Below are positions 34,670 through 48,382 of a DNA stretch of 64,000 bases, piece by piece (position 1 is the stretch's first letter; every line of letters starts with the position of its first letter). The stretch is taken from contig NC_085920.1 in the NCBI RefSeq assembly GCF_035222485.1, positions 4,526,001 through 4,590,000 of the forward strand, read 5' to 3'. Position numbers and translations under genes: made by a program. This stretch comes from Podospora pseudoanserina. Its lineage: Eukaryota > Ascomycota > Sordariomycetes > Sordariales > Podosporaceae. The notes beneath the pieces were generated by a model. It was not told where the DNA came from. It saw only the letters and a list, made by a program, of their open reading frames with translations, and made no database searches.

Positions 34670-35297
34670 GCTATGACGAGACTTGGGGGTTACGTATAAC
34701 CAAGAGCGTTTAGCAGCTTGGTGGGTGAGTGCATGGACAATCTAAACACATGAATGTAAAAGCACATGAATGTGGGTGGGCCATGCAGATTGCTCTTGAC
34801 CCAAACCCACTCGGATTTATTCAGAGATACCCAGTACATACACCACCGACTTTTTTTGTTTGTCTAGCGTGTACTTCTGGTGGAGGATTTCCAGATCGTA
34901 CCGAGATGCTAAGACCACGGATTTCTAGGGTTGAATCGAGCTATTTTTCACTAACCAGGGCCTTTTTCGAATTTATCTTTTTGACTGTGTGATCGTTGAG
35001 AGATAAATTACTCGACTGGCGATATTGGCCTTGGCTGTGCCGCGCTAGACAAACAAACAGGGTTCAGTGGTGTAAAGCGGAAGACGAATCATAGATACTG
35101 CCAAGGTTGGTATTGGATAAAGTCCTCGTGTTTAAACGAATCAGAATGCCACACTTTATTATCTCTATCAATGGTATCCATACGTAAAATGCAACAAGGC
35201 TATTAGACCATCTCCGAAGCTATTCTATTCCAACAACACATCCAGAACCCCCAATAAACAATAAAAAACGCAGCTATATGATGCCACAAACACAAAA
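34670..35297. other. convergent 3' region between the CDF gene and stt4
   Basis: 628 bp, AT-rich, probably 3' UTRs. Two near-copies of an ACATGAATGT segment lie at about 34748-34772. No gene seen. Confidence 0.5.
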
Positions 35298-38200
35298 TCA
35301 GTACGGGATGCCGTTCGTCAACAGCTGGAACTGGTCATATATGCCGGTCGAGTAGCTGCCGTAGCTCTTCTTAATCAGGCCCTTCATAAACTCGGCGGCC
35401 TCACGTTCGGTCTTGTCCAGCACAAAACGCTCTTTGAAGTGCTTGACGCTCTCCGGTTTGAAGCAAGGTAGCCCGCTGTCCATCATGAGTAGCACAATCT
35501 GCGAGAGCTTCTCCGTGTACTGCCGAGACGCCAAAAATGCCTTGACACACAGTTCTTCGAACCACTTGAAGGCTTGTGTATCTGCACCACCGCCCATCAC
35601 GGCAAGCATCTCGGACGTCAGTTTGAAGGGTGCGCGCTCAAACTTGATACCGCCCGGCGCGATGTCAAAGCAGAAGCCGAAATCGATGTGGAGGATGTGG
35701 CCGGCGTCGTCAATCATGATATTGCCATTGTGGCGGTCCTTGAACTGCAACAGAAACGAGATGACCGAGTAGGCAGCCATACTCTTCACAAAGTTGTTGC
35801 GTGCCTGCTGGAACCGAAGCGAATCCTCGTTGCCATACTTGGAGATGAAGTAATCGTAGAGACCATTGACGGCTTCACGGCCCAGCATGTCGCGTGAGAT
35901 GGAGTTGGGAAGAACGTCAATGACACCGCAGCCTGGCGCTGTCGCCGTGACGCGGTAGGGAAACACGTAGACGTCCAGGCCAACACTGTGGAAAATGCCT
36001 CGGAAAGCAGCGATCATCTGCAGGGCGAGAACGTCCTGCCGACAATCATCGCCAACCTTGAAGATGGCTGACTGCCAAACCTCAATTGTGTTGTCGTGAT
36101 CGGCACTTTGGTTCTCTTGTACCGGTTCCGCGAGCAGCTCCTCGGCCTCATCAAGCTCGGGCTTCTTCTTTTTGATACGGAAGGTCGCCATGAAGGGTGC
36201 TTTGGCGTGACTCTGTAGCGGTTTACCGGATTTACGGTCAATACCAATGACTGAGCCATCAGGATTGCTGGGAAGGTAGACCCCAACTTCGACCTTGATC
36301 TTCCGCAGTTCCTCCTCGATCTTTTGCTTCTTCTCTGGCTTTGATCTCTTGATCAACGGCTTGAGCTTCCCCGAGATGCTGGTTACCTCGTCAAAGAAAG
36401 AAAACTCGCGCTCGTAAAACTCACGATCCTCGTCCGAAAAGCTGTCCACCATGTGGCCCATGACTTTGTCCAGCGTCGGCTTGATGGCGTCGGGGATCTG
36501 CGAGTCGTCGTCTTTGTAAGCATTGGCCTTCATGTTCCAAATGATCTGATGGGCGAAGAGCTGTGAAAACTGTGCGGTTTCGAGGATGTAGCGTTCGACA
36601 TAGCCCAAGGCATCGTAGCGCAGAGTCTGTACGATCTGAGGGACATAAAAGAATGTCACATCCACTGAGTGGCTTTCCAATGCTCGCATAGCATACTGAA
36701 TAAGATAAGGGTGGTTCTTGTATGCTGGCAAAAACAGCGTCACGGCAGTGATTGGGTTAACAGGAGCCCAGAACAACATGTACTAAAGAGGGTAATAGTT
36801 AGCATGGGCGTTCATACTGAACAGTGGGCGAGGGAATGCTTACCTTGAGTTGGAAAGTGACGTCCTCTGGAAGGGAACCATCGATAAGAATAGGCAGTGC
36901 CTCGGGTTCTTTAATAGCCTTGGCGGGAAAGTTCAGCAAAAGCCAGCGGACCTCTTTAAGGATACGTGGATACGGGAACCTGCTTGCCAAATGTACGGCT
37001 AGAGATGGGCTCTCCGCCCAGGCTGTTCGGATCAAGGGGTGAATGCTAGCCTCAAATGGACTTTCTTTGCCGGTATGATGGTGTTGGTGATGGAAGGTTG
37101 ATGGAGGTCGTGACGAGTCAGTTGGGCGAACCCAGACGCCCAGTCGAGAAAGCTCGCTGTCCAAAAGCAGTCCAAGGAGCTTTTCTTTGGCCGCAAGGGA
37201 CTTGATGCTCCCAGCGGATTGTGCACCAATATTCGTGGTGGCAGCCAGGGCAGTCTGGACATCCGAGATCAGATAGATTTCGGTCTTGAGCTGGAGAATG
37301 TTGCTTCCAAACGACCAGCGCGGTGGAGCTTCGAACCAACCCAAGCCCGCTGACAGAATCTGATCCTTCAGACGATATTGTGCAATTGCGCCCATGGTCG
37401 AGCTGGTCTTGAGTACCCGAAGGCCAAGAAGGACAACCTGGAACCGAATTTCTCTTGCCATTGGGTGTGGTGTTGAGTGCTTGACAGCCTCAAGTGTCAC
37501 ATCAAGGAGGCGGAGGAACATGTGGTTCGTGTCAGGGTTACCCAGACGGGTGGCATTGTAATGACTGCTGAGGAACTGCAGTAGCCTTGAGTGAGGTGCT
37601 AGAAGGTTGTGAACCGTCTGTTTGCGCTTCGTCATCGCGGCGCTGTCACTCGGGGCGAACTCCTGCCTCTGGAAGAACGGATCTGGGCTAGCTATTGTTG
37701 GACTGAAAAGGCCCAGCTTCTTCTGGATGGTGAACTCCCATTGCTGAACAATCTCAGCCAGGATACGTGGCTCCATCCGGGGGTTTTCGTTCATGACCCC
37801 CAGCCAAAGAGAGATTCCGAGTTTGATGGACTGCTTGGTGAACATGGAAAAGGGTATGCTGACAAGATAATGTGCAATGGAGCATTCGTCACGATTGCTC
37901 CGGCAGAGGAGGGCGGCCGCGCGGCGAAGGATATCGCGGACGTCTGTCACTGATGTAATTTTGCGGTTCAGCGCACGCTTCTCAATGTGGGCAAGAGCCG
38001 TGTTCGCATCTGCGCTTTCGTCGCCAGGAGATGGGAGGTATGAGGCCCTGCGATCTGGTCTCATGAGGCTCATCCATTCCATGCTCTGGTCAGGAAGTGC
38101 CTCAGAGTATCGGTACTCCTGGCGCGTAGTGTATTGTGCCATAAAATCAGAGGCGGTATTGATGAGGCAGTCCCCAAGCCTGTCAAGCGAGCCAAGTCTC

Positions 38201-41200
38201 TGATCCGTGGATGGAATGGTCGAGCCAACTTCAACAGCAAATGATCTGCCAAGTGAGATGTGACCGAAAGCGCTATCGTCATCAAATTCGGAGAGGTAGG
38301 TCTGGAGCAACCCTTTGACATCGGCTGGCGCAATACTGATGGCACTTGACAACCACCGTTTGGCCTTTTGATACAAGTTCTGGAGAGTAAGCTGTCTGGA
38401 CTGGTAGTCGTCCGAAAGCTCCACAACGACGTCCCCCTTGTTCGACTTGAAGGTGGTTCGAGGCTCGTACCGATCGATTTCGGCTTCCAGGCAACTGGAC
38501 CACATCAGGGTCAGGAGCTCGAGCAGCGCAAACAGCGAGGATCGTTGGCACAAGGCTGAGGGTATCGCATCAATCATGCGGTCAGCGCAGCTAAAAGCAG
38601 CCTGCTGAACCCGTTCAATTCGGTGACAGCAACTGGAAAAGATCTTGGCGAGCTGCGTGGCTGCATATTGCGCAGTGAAGGCGGGGTTCGTGGCGTTGAT
38701 AGTTTTGACGAGGTAGCGGTCAACGACAGCTTTCATGATACCATCCATGGTCCTGCTCACATCACCTCGCCTCATGCTGGGCTCGAGGAAGTACGAGAGT
38801 GCTTTGGTACAATCTCCAGCATCTGCCCGCAAACTCTCAACCAAGAAAGCCGCGTGAAGAAAAACGGTCTTGCGGTAGCTCAATCCTTTGATCTCGCTGC
38901 TCCGCGAGGGGACTAATTCGGCAAGGTACTTCTTCATCAGAGACTCCCGATCCGAACTTTCCCCTCTGCGGAGAATGGGATTTAGGTCAATATCGCTTTC
39001 GTTCTCCTCCTCGCGGTTCTCCAACACCAAAGGCGGGGAATGTATCGCCATGATCCTCAGATACTTCATGCTTTCTTTTCCGCGGGCTGTCGACGCGGTA
39101 AAGCCATGGACGACGATATTGAACCATGCGTCACGAAGCATGGAACGTCTATCATCATCGGCGGCGTCGTTCAAGGAAAAGTCATTGGCTGACATAAAGG
39201 TCGCCAGAGGAGGCAGCAGCTGGGCAATTTCACGCGCAGCCAACTCCAACTCAGAGTCCTTTGTGTGGTTCTGGTGCGTATGTGCGTCTCCCTGTGAGAT
39301 GATGCCGTCGAGCAAGTGCTCTAGGTAGGTGTCGTAGAGCGGGGAGTCTGCTCGTATGTTGGCTGAAATATGATTACGAGCTTTCATGACAGAGTGTAAA
39401 AGTGCCTCTCTGTGCTCGACGACGGCATCATGCGCCACGCTGGCGTATTTCTTCAAAAGATAGCGAAACTCAGATTGTCCCCCGCTGAGAGCCAGACTGG
39501 CAGCGCCGGTAATGATCCGCGCATCGACTGGAGTGCTTAGCTTAACGATCTTTTGTGCAAGCATTGACTGAGCGAGACCGGTAATCTTCTCGTCCTTACA
39601 CGCGCTTGCAATCTCGCAGATTGCCTGAACCACGTTACCCTGAACAATGGCCGACTCCTCTTCGCCAGAGAACTGGAAGGATATGGAGCTGCCGGTCGAC
39701 TGTCTGCCAGCGTAGATTTGAGAAGAGTCCTGGCCATCTCCATTGGGACCGCCAGGAAGTCCCCGCTCGTTGCCGGGACTCAAGACGTTGCCGAGTGTGT
39801 ACAGTGTTGTAATAACGGCGTCCTTGGAAAGCATTTGCAGGACGAAGGCGAGGCACTTTGATGCCACCACCACAATATGACTTTTGGCGCCGCTCTGGAC
39901 GATAAATCGAGGAAGCAGGCGGCTGACATTGATGGCGTATGAAGGAGAGACCTTGCACAATAAAGCCATGGACTTGAGGACCACAGGCGCCAATTCATGA
40001 TTTGCCATACCGGACGGGTCGCCAAGTGCTTCTTCTAGCCACGCCATGAGGACCTCGCCATCTGCGGCATCCTCGTTGAGGGTGCACGCATTCAAGTAGC
40101 TGACCAGAGCATAAGCCTTGACAGCAAACGCAAGTTTCTGTTTCGCGGGCAGAAGGCTGTCAAAATCTGCGCTGGATTCCAGGTAGTTCATTTGGTCAAT
40201 GGCAACGGTTGCATACAGCTCCACAGAACGAAAGTCTCCCTCGGAACTCCTTGCCGTAAGGGGTCTGCGCAAGCCACGGCCAGACATGATGATGTCCAGA
40301 ATGTGCGTCTCCCGCAAAGCATCCTCTTCAGCGACCAAAAGAGAGGTTGCCGCCACTAGGAGCTTCATGAAGCTCTTTTGCAGCAGCATGGCCCCCAATG
40401 GACGGCCGGCATCCTCGTAATGGTGCGTCCATCGCCTCCACTCTTTGACATGACGATCTGGTGAGTGAAAGTTCCGTATAATGGAGAAGGCGGTTTCTAT
40501 GGCGACCAGAAAGGGTTGCGACAGGAGGTCTCGCAACCGAGAAACAAGGCCGAGGCGGCTGCCGGTCTTCCAGAAATTTGTTTGAGCGCAAGCAGCGTCC
40601 AGGAATCCCAGCAGGGCAACGGTAATAGTCGCTGTTCTTGTGGCATCCTCCAAAGCGGCTGGGTCGTCGTCGTCAGTTGGAGAAATACTCTCAGTGGCAT
40701 GGGCACAAGCATTGAGAAACGCAGAGATGCTGTCGGCCACCGTCTGCTGCACATCGGCATGACGATTTCCGAGGGACAGTAAAGCCGCGGTAACGTGATA
40801 GCTCAGTGACTCGGTAGGAGACGGCTCGATCTTGCGGAAAAAGGGGGAATGGGCGAAGGCCTGAACATGGGAGTCGAGCAGATACGGGACAAGGTGACGG
40901 GCCAGTTTCTGGGCGCTCTGGGCACTGCGCAAAGCCGGCGCCGACTTGCAAAGGGCAATAAGAATTTCATATTCGCGAATAGTCTATGTCGAGCGCGAGG
41001 GTCAGGTCAGCCAGAGCATACAAACGACACAGGGACTGGACTGGAGGTGTATCTGTTGGTGGAGTCTACCATGGGAATACGGGCAGCTTCTGGCCAAGGG
41101 GGCCCTCCTGCACTGTGGCCATTGACGCTAGAAAAAGATCGTTTATGGTTGGGGGCAACTCTGCATAGTCTATCCAAGTCTGACTTGTCGAATGAAGTGC

Positions 41201-41267
41201 TCGCTGGGTCCGAGGCTGCCAGGGCAGCGATGCGCTCGAAGGCCTTCCGCCGAACGTCACGGGCCAT
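35298..41267 (-). CDS. stt4: phosphatidylinositol 4-kinase, Stt4 / PI4K-III-alpha type
   Basis: Three exons, 41267-41070, 40983-36844 and 36782-35298, with introns of 86 and 61 nt (GT-AG), give 1940 residues, matching the Stt4 family. It phosphorylates phosphatidylinositol at the 4-position at the plasma membrane, supplying PI4P for PI(4,5)P2, wall integrity and actin organisation. Seen: a long alpha-helical N-terminal solenoid, the lipid-kinase accessory helical domain around 1400-1560 (WAPVNPITAVTLFLP, IQYAMRALESHSVDVTFFYVPQIVQTLRYD), and the C-terminal kinase domain with KVGDDCRQD, the catalytic loop DRHNGNIM (about residue 1795) and the activation segment HIDFGF (about 1814). Both splice joins restore conserved sequence (IPM-TIREYEILIALCK; FQLK-YMLFWAPVN). 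Divergent from the beta-6 proteasome gene. Confidence 0.95.
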
Positions 41268-41894
41268 GATGTTGTAGGCTGTTTCTTGCCGTATGTCATT
41301 CGTAGAGAACGGGACGGTGAGGTGGTTGTTGATTCCAGAGACTCTCAGGCGCCCGGAGGCTTCCCGGGGAACAAGATGCGCTTTGCCTGCGCAAACCGGG
41401 AGGCTGTCCAAATATCACAGCCTAACGTCAAATGTTGAAACGAAAAGATTACGGGGCGGCGCGGTGGTGAGATTGGTGGATGGGCACCTTAATAACTACC
41501 CACTTTCTTTTAGTGGAGTTCTAACCCCCAAATGCCAATCTTCAATTAACTGGGACATCCCCGGGAAAAACGGTGCTGAGTCATCAGGAGCTCCCCCTGT
41601 CGGGTCTGAGGTGCAACTGCCAGCGGCCAGCCTCCAGCCTCAAGCGGCACCAGAGCTTTGGGGAAGCAGGCTGCAGGGCTGACGCGCCAAAGAGGTCCCA
41701 CCTCAAGCTATCTGTACAACAACGACCGACCGCATCACCACAGCTTTAGTAGCCAGCTTCAACGTCGCTTGCATCAGCACTCACTAACTACCTTACCTAC
41801 CTGCTTGAAATTTCTCACTACCCCTCGGCTTTGCAATCTACAGTCTTCCCCATTCCGCAACACCCCAAAACTTGACTCCCCCACCACGTCCACG
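41268..41894. promoter_or_regulatory. divergent promoter region of stt4 and the proteasome beta-6 gene
   Basis: 627 bp between divergent starts, with CT-rich tracts and CAACA-type leader sequence before 41895. I searched by eye for the Rpn4-type PACE element (GGTGGCAAA) and did not find it. Confidence 0.45.
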
Positions 41895-42754
41895 ATGGCC
41901 ATGTTCAGCCAGAACCCGCTCTTGAACGGGCCCAACTACTCGTTCAGCGAGGCACCCAAATTCAACGCTCCCGAGGGAGCTCGACAGCATCGCTTTGACC
42001 CGTACGCTCTGATTAGCTGTTGGTTCTCCGCGGCCAGAAACATGACTAACATTTCTTGTAACACAGATACACCGACAATGGTGGCTCGACCCTTGCCATC
42101 GCCGGCGCCGACTTCACCATCATGGCTGGCGATACCCGTTTGACCTCGGGTTACAGTATCAACTCTCGGTTCCACCCCAAGGTGTTCAAGATCGGCGGCA
42201 CAACTTCCGACCAGAGTGATGCAACACTGGTTCTCTCGGTCGTAGGGTTTGCGGCGGACGGGGAAGCTCTCAAGGAACGGCTCGATGCCATTTGCAAAAT
42301 GTACCGCTACCGCCATGGGAAACCCATGAGCGTCAAGGCGTGTGCACAGCGGCTGTCGACAATTCTTTACCAGAAGCGATTCTTCCCATACTACGCCTAT
42401 GCTATCCTTGGCGGCCTCGACGAGGAGGGCAAGGGAGCCGTCTACTCATACGATCCAGTCGGCAGCTACGAGCGGGAACAATGCCGGGCAGGCGGTGCCG
42501 CGGCCAGTTTGATCATGCCATTCCTCGACAACCAAGTCAACTTCAAGAACCAGTTCATTCCGGGCAGCGGTGAAGGTCATGCTCTCCAAGAACGCGAGCG
42601 ACGCCCGTTGACTCGTCAGGAGGTCGAGACTCTGGTGAAGGATGCCTTTGACGGGGCTGTCGAGCGTCATATTGAAGTCGGCGACGGACTGCAGATGATG
42701 ATTATTACAAAGGAAGGGATTGAGGAGGTTATTTTGCCCCTCAAGAGAGATTAG
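41895..42754 (+). CDS. pre7: 20S proteasome subunit beta-6 (Pre7/PSMB1)
   Basis: Two exons, 41895-42001 and 42067-42754, with a 65-nt GT-AG intron, give 264 residues. A structural, non-catalytic beta subunit of the 20S core. Visible: a short propeptide-like N-terminus, [33 protein letters not shown] (the splice falls in DP-Y), SIVGFAADGE-type helix, and the family segment YYAYAILGGLDEEGKGAVYSYDPVGSYE. The mature N-terminus lacks the catalytic Thr context, as expected for beta-6. The join at the intron rebuilds the strand that precedes the conserved GGS turn. Identification is firm from motifs and length. Confidence 0.96.
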
Positions 42755-45700
42755 AGCGGTCCATAGCTGTTATGGCGGTGACCCAAGGGCAGGCAAAAAG
42801 AAGGGCCTTGGCCTCATTGACACTTTGGAGTCACGACTATGCAAAAATCACGAAACCAATGATGCTTCTTTAAAGGCCCCTCTTGTTTCCATCTCTGCAG
42901 GCTGCGGACTGCTTGTTGTATTGTTGAAATGTCGACCGTTTCGATTGTCCCGAATGCGTTAACAGTGTCCGGAGCAAGAGATCCGGACAAATTGCTTGGC
43001 AGGCCATGTCGCACTCGGTTTTGATTTCAGCAAGCCACAGCTAGGCTGCCAATTGCGTGCCACAATCTGACGCATGAAAATGATGATAAATTGTGCTGCA
43101 CAAGTGCCCGTTGGCTAGCGGAATGGGGTAACCAGAACAAAACATCAAACAACTGCCCTGCATAGTCAAATATAGTGCACGTTGATACTCCAGCACCTCA
43201 AATGCTGTCATGCAATCTGATGGTCTGATAACTACTTTTGAGTTCACAGCTGAAACAACATCTGCCCCAAGAAACTCCGCTACTGTGTAAGCTCAACTTG
43301 ATTGGGACACACCGAAGACTGCGGGTGGGGAACCATGACGGCCACAGGGTATTCAAAAGCTGGTTTTATCTAGATGAGTTTGCGTCAGTGGATTACTCGT
43401 GGTGGCCACTGGAGTTGCGCCTTAACAGTTTTATCAGTGGCACAGATCAGATGCTCAACCCCATCTGCCTATGACGTAACTGAGCGCTATCAAAAACCAA
43501 GAAAAGGGGACGATCTAATTAACAAAAACATGCATACCTCTATTTGAACCTCAAATGTCTTCACTCAGTACAAAACTAATTGTTCGCAATATCTTCACCG
43601 TTCTGGAAATAGCACTATGGACTTCTCGTCTCAGGCCATCTTCGGTCTAGGTATTGTTGTGATTAAACATTCCAAACCAGAATATATCTTACCGTCTTCC
43701 TCGGCCATCGAGTACACTACGTGCCTACCGACACAGGAAGATCCTAGCGAACAGCGGTTCGTCACTACGCACATGTCAACAGACGCTTTTCTGCTACCGG
43801 CCCTGTGGTACGACTTACAAGGTAGGGGTGTACACTCCGTGGAGACCGCCTTGTTTGTTGATCAACAAGGACACATGTGCTATGTACGCTAAACCTTTAT
43901 AATCCCCGATTTGCTTCACGGGTATGACGAAACAAGTGTTTTGTCTCTTGTCATCTCTTTCCTCAAATGGGCATACGTGCATACCAAGAGTTCAGGAAGG
44001 CAAGGAGGCTAAACACCGCACCTACACTAGGTAAGTACATTCCAGTTTGAAATTATAACTATTGTTCAAGGTAAGCGGTGGCAAACTGGGTGAGGGTACA
44101 CTAGAGCAGCTTTGCCCCTCTCCCCCATATCTCGGGACTGAGTGTGGCTCCTACAGTCAATGGAAATTCCCTTGATTCCCATCAAGCGCCTGTATCGAAA
44201 ATTACCCCTGGTTCGCCTCTTCTTCAGCCACACACCCGTGACACCCCAAACAGGGTGGTATTTCCCGGCTTTGTCAATAATGACTGCCGCTCTCTCCACA
44301 GTCCAATCCTGACTCCTCCCTCGCCATCGCTGTTAGCGATCTTATTCCCGATGTTTCTTCCCATCAAGCGCCTCTCGAGTTTGATGGCGCTCGAGCAACA
44401 ACGACTGCACATCTTCGCCTGGACGGCGGCTCAGGACCGGGTCTAGCACTCCCCGCCAACCCGGCGAACCAATCCCGATGTGACCTGTGAACTTGTTGAG
44501 CCTGGGCACCGCCTCCCAGACCCAATCTGTTGATCGGGCACGGTTCTAGATGCAGATAATTATCCCCAGCCCGAGTCTTGCGTGAGTGCCGAACCCTACC
44601 GCGCGTGGGTTTGGCCACCCACAAGCCTTGAATAGCAGATCTGCGGCCCCCTCGCCCATCTGGGTTCGCGAGAGGGCCACACCGTTGCCTGAATGGGGTT
44701 CCAGGAGGAGCTTTTGGTTCCACGGGCTCACCCACGTCTCTGGCCAAGAAAATGGGCACCATAGGACACCTTGAGCAAGTTAGCTTTGACAGGTGTTGTT
44801 GGAAGAGATTGAGAACCATAGACACATTTCGCCGCCGTGCTCTCCCAGCATTACGCATTACGCCACTGAACATAATCCCCCCCGTTATTCGATCGCACGA
44901 CGAAACAACTGCGCAGATATCACCTGTTCACGGAACTCTGGCGTGTCTGTCTGTCATAACAGCTTCGGGCTACTGCCGTGTGAAGTTAGTTTAAAAGGTT
45001 CATCCGACATCATCCACTAACTGGTCCTGACTTCTGAGCCTTGCTGCCCACACCACTGGACCGGATCGCTGTTTTGTTCGCGGTGTCTCTCCAGTTGGGA
45101 GGATCTCGTTCTGTCTCGCCTCCACGCGCTACTTCCCTGTCTCCTCCTGCTCTTTGCAGATGAACGACCCGCCGCATCGTTAGACCCGGACGAAACATAC
45201 CGGGCATTTTCCCCGCCAGATTTGTGTGTCCAACCCATTGGAGCAGCCCTACCGAGTGCTATCGTATCGTGGCGAAGAGTTTACTGGCTGTGCCTACCTA
45301 GCTTGGTATCAACCCTATCTTGATATCGTCTGCCCGGTGGACTTGCCTCGGCGTTCGATTTTTCTCCTTCTGGCTTTCTGACCTTGCCATCAAGCTGTCA
45401 AAGCTGGGTTTTAAAGGAAATCAAGCTGAAGCTGTGCATCACCCAAGAGCCTACCCAAAAGTATCACAAACCCCTGTACCCGAACCTCTCTCGCCCTTGC
45501 ATTTGACGCTTAACCACGGCGATCTCCCTCCCAAAAGATTGGGATTCTGTCAGGTTCGAGAAGCCCCCTACACCACCCCTCGCACACTTCCCACTAGAGA
45601 CATCATTTGGGTCGTGTGAGTGTTGTTGAGAGACTGCTTTCTTGCCATAATCTGCACCCTACAACACAGAAAAAGCAGGAGAGCTGAGCAGGTCTCTGGG

Positions 45701-45755
45701 TGGCGGTATCCCAAATAGACTCTTGAAGCTGGGTTTGATAGCCTTTGGCATCCCA
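42755..45755. other. 3-kb region without recognisable genes
   Basis: Downstream of the proteasome gene and upstream of the YTH gene. A frame of 91 codons at 43617-43892 starts with a real ATG but has no motif. A minus-strand frame of 169 codons at 44364-44873 is Arg/Gly/Pro-rich and lacks domains. Probably a long promoter/leader for the RNA-binding gene plus a 3' UTR. Confidence 0.45.
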
Positions 45756-47951
45756 ATGGGAGATACACCACTCCAGCACGGCGCTCCAACAGAGTTCCTC
45801 GGACAAGACGCCCCTCCGGGAACGCTTTCGGTCTCATCCTCAAGTCTCGGGCCGGGTCACATCGCTGCTGAGCATCCGTCCGTGTACCCCTCAACACGCC
45901 CTCAACAGCAGCCAGACGCCGGATCGCAACATGCCTTTGCAACTCAACTCGAAATGACGCATCAACAAAGAACCGGGGGCTTCGATATGAGCAGCATGGC
46001 CAACGCCCTGCCCCAGCAAGCATACCGACCGGGCTCTTACGGACAAAGCCCACAGAGATATAACGCGCCTGGAATATCATCCTCCGGAACGGCGCCTCAA
46101 ATCCCTGTCTCTCAATATGGGGCACCGAACGCTATGGGACCCGCCGCCCTTTCTCCTCAGTATTACATACCACAACCGCATATGGCGGCGCAGTACTACC
46201 CGACTCCCCTACCCCCCCAGCAGCCAGCGGGTGCTAACATGCCACCTCGGGGAGATGTGAACTACTATGGTAGCCATGTTGTGAACCAACAACATCACCC
46301 AGGCGCACACTACTATTACCCGCCGACCGCACACTTTTCTGGGCAGTCGCCGCATGTAGCAACACAGCTCATGCTTGGACAGTATGCGCAATCGAATCTG
46401 CACCACCTCGATGCTGGTGCGCAACACCCGCATCTCAACAATCAAGGGGTTCCCATCCATTCCCCGGCCCATCATGGAACGCGTGAGTTGCTTCACTAGT
46501 CCCGCACGCAAGTCTCATCTCTAATGCCAAACAATAATAGCCTCGACAGAAAGCCGTCAAAATAATGTTGTTCGCGGTCCTCCCCGAAAGCCGCGCCAGA
46601 GTGGTGAGTGTTCTCGAGTCTTCCCGAGTGCTGATGGACTCAACAAGAACTGACAAAGTCTCCTGAACAGGCCACGCTATATGGATCGGCAACCTACCTC
46701 CTCAGACAGAGCTCATGAGTTTGGTTCATCACGTTTGCAAGGAAGCTGATGGACTGGAGTCACTGTTCCTCATCTCGAAAAGTAACTGCGCGTTCGCGAA
46801 CTTCAAGGACGAGCAGTCATGCATCGCGGCGCAACGAAAACTCCACGACTCAAAATTCATGACTGTCAGACTGGTCAGCCGGTTGCGAAAAAGCACGGTA
46901 GAGGGACCTGCCGGTATCACGGCACCGACAGGACCGGCTATCTCGTCCACGCCGACGGTAACAGCGGCTCAGGAACAAGCTGCTACTATTGGAGCCGATT
47001 CGGATGAAACAAAAACTCCCGCTTTTTCGACGCCGGCGGCCGCTGCCGATTCGAGTGTAACAAGCCCCAAGTTGGAAAGTGGTTCTTCTCAGAAGGACAG
47101 GTTCTTTGTTCTCAAGAGTCTGACGGTGGAGGACTTGGAGCTGAGTGTCAGAACGAATATATGGGCGACTCAGTCGCATAACGAAGAGGCCCTCAATAAT
47201 GCCTTTAAAGTAAGTGTTCTGGCCATGTTTCCAACCTGATTTCGTTATTTCAACGTACAGGACACACCTGGCTAACTGTGTTTCCAAACAGGACTCGGAC
47301 AACGTCTATCTCGTGTTCTCTGCAAACAAATCTGGCGAATACTTTGGCTACGCCCGCATGACATCTCCCATCAACGACGACCCCGCAGCAGCGATAGAAT
47401 TTGCACCCAAGGCACAGTCCTCGGCTGATGTTGACCTTCCCAAGGCCATAGCCACCGAAGCCACCGAATTCGCGCCCAAGGGCCGGATTATCGATGACTC
47501 TGCCCGCGGCACCATTTTTTGGGAGGCAGACCGCGGAGACCAGACGCCTGATGGCGGGCAAGATGAGGAATCCGGTGGGTCGGTCGGTGGGGACAATGGA
47601 AGTGTCCAAGGTGTTGGTCAAGAGAATGGGGTTGGTGCTGAGTCTAAAGCATGGGGCAAGCCGTTCCATCTGGAGTGGCTGTCAACGGCGAGGCTTCCGT
47701 TTTATAAGACTAGGGGACTTAGAAATCCCTGGAACTCCAACAGGGAGGTGAAGATTGCTAGAGACGGAACAGAGCTGGAGCCCTCAGTTGGAAGGAGGCT
47801 GATTGGGTTGTTCAACAGGATACAGAGTCCGGCCATGCCTATCATTCCAGGAATGGGACCAGGGCCAGTGCCTGTGCATGTCCCTGTGTCAACGGCCGGA
47901 ATCCCGCTGGCAGCCGGGGGCTACTCCATGCCGAGTGTGTTGATGAGGTGA
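45756..47951 (+). CDS. RRM + YTH domain protein, candidate m6A-RNA reader
   Basis: Four exons: 45756-46482, 46541-46603, 46671-47209 and 47292-47951. They close to 662 residues; introns of 58, 67 and 82 nt are GT-AG. A Pro/Gln/Tyr-rich disordered N-terminus (about 1-245) is followed by an RRM (about 264-335; HAIWIGNLPP, CAFANFKDEQSC) and a YTH domain starting near residue 406 (RFFVLKSLTVEDLELSVRTNIWATQ) and ending near 600 (NPWNSNREVKIARDGTELEP). The IWATQ Trp and the NPWN...ARDGTEL block match the YTHDC1-type m6A pocket. About 95 low-complexity residues are inserted inside the YTH fold. Known: fungal YTH proteins (Pho92, Mmi1) control meiotic or phosphate-responsive mRNAs. An RRM preceding YTH is a filamentous-fungal arrangement. 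An upstream exon cannot be excluded. Confidence 0.9.
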
Positions 47952-48382
47952 TTAATTGGATATGGGTGCTTTGTGTGTCGAGTCTCTTGGAAGGATGCTA
48001 CTGGATGGCAAAGACTTGTACGATGGTACCTACTACTAGAGACAGTGACATGCTTCCCTCGTCGTGTATTTTGAATGGCATCTCTATAGTGTACAATCAG
48101 CCTTGTTCTGTTGATTGCTTGTCTTACCTTCCAGTACATAGTCTGCCATCAATGAGCTCTGCATCAAGCTTGGGTAAAGCTTCCCATGTCTTCTGCCTCA
48201 GTGCCTTCTCAGCTAGCTAGTTACACACGGACCACTTAGTGCAGTGTGCACCGAAAGCTGTCGAAGCTTCTAACTGGTTCGGTTGTGGTGTCAAGAGTGG
48301 CCCCACCCTTCCCGTCTTGGCAGGAACTGGTGCCGAAACATGGATTCCCTGTCTAGCCGCCATCAAGATAACTTGACCTTCA

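Noticed and set aside
44364-44873. 169-codon minus-strand frame
   Set aside because: Arg/Gly/Pro-rich shadow-like composition, no motif, no neighbouring exons.
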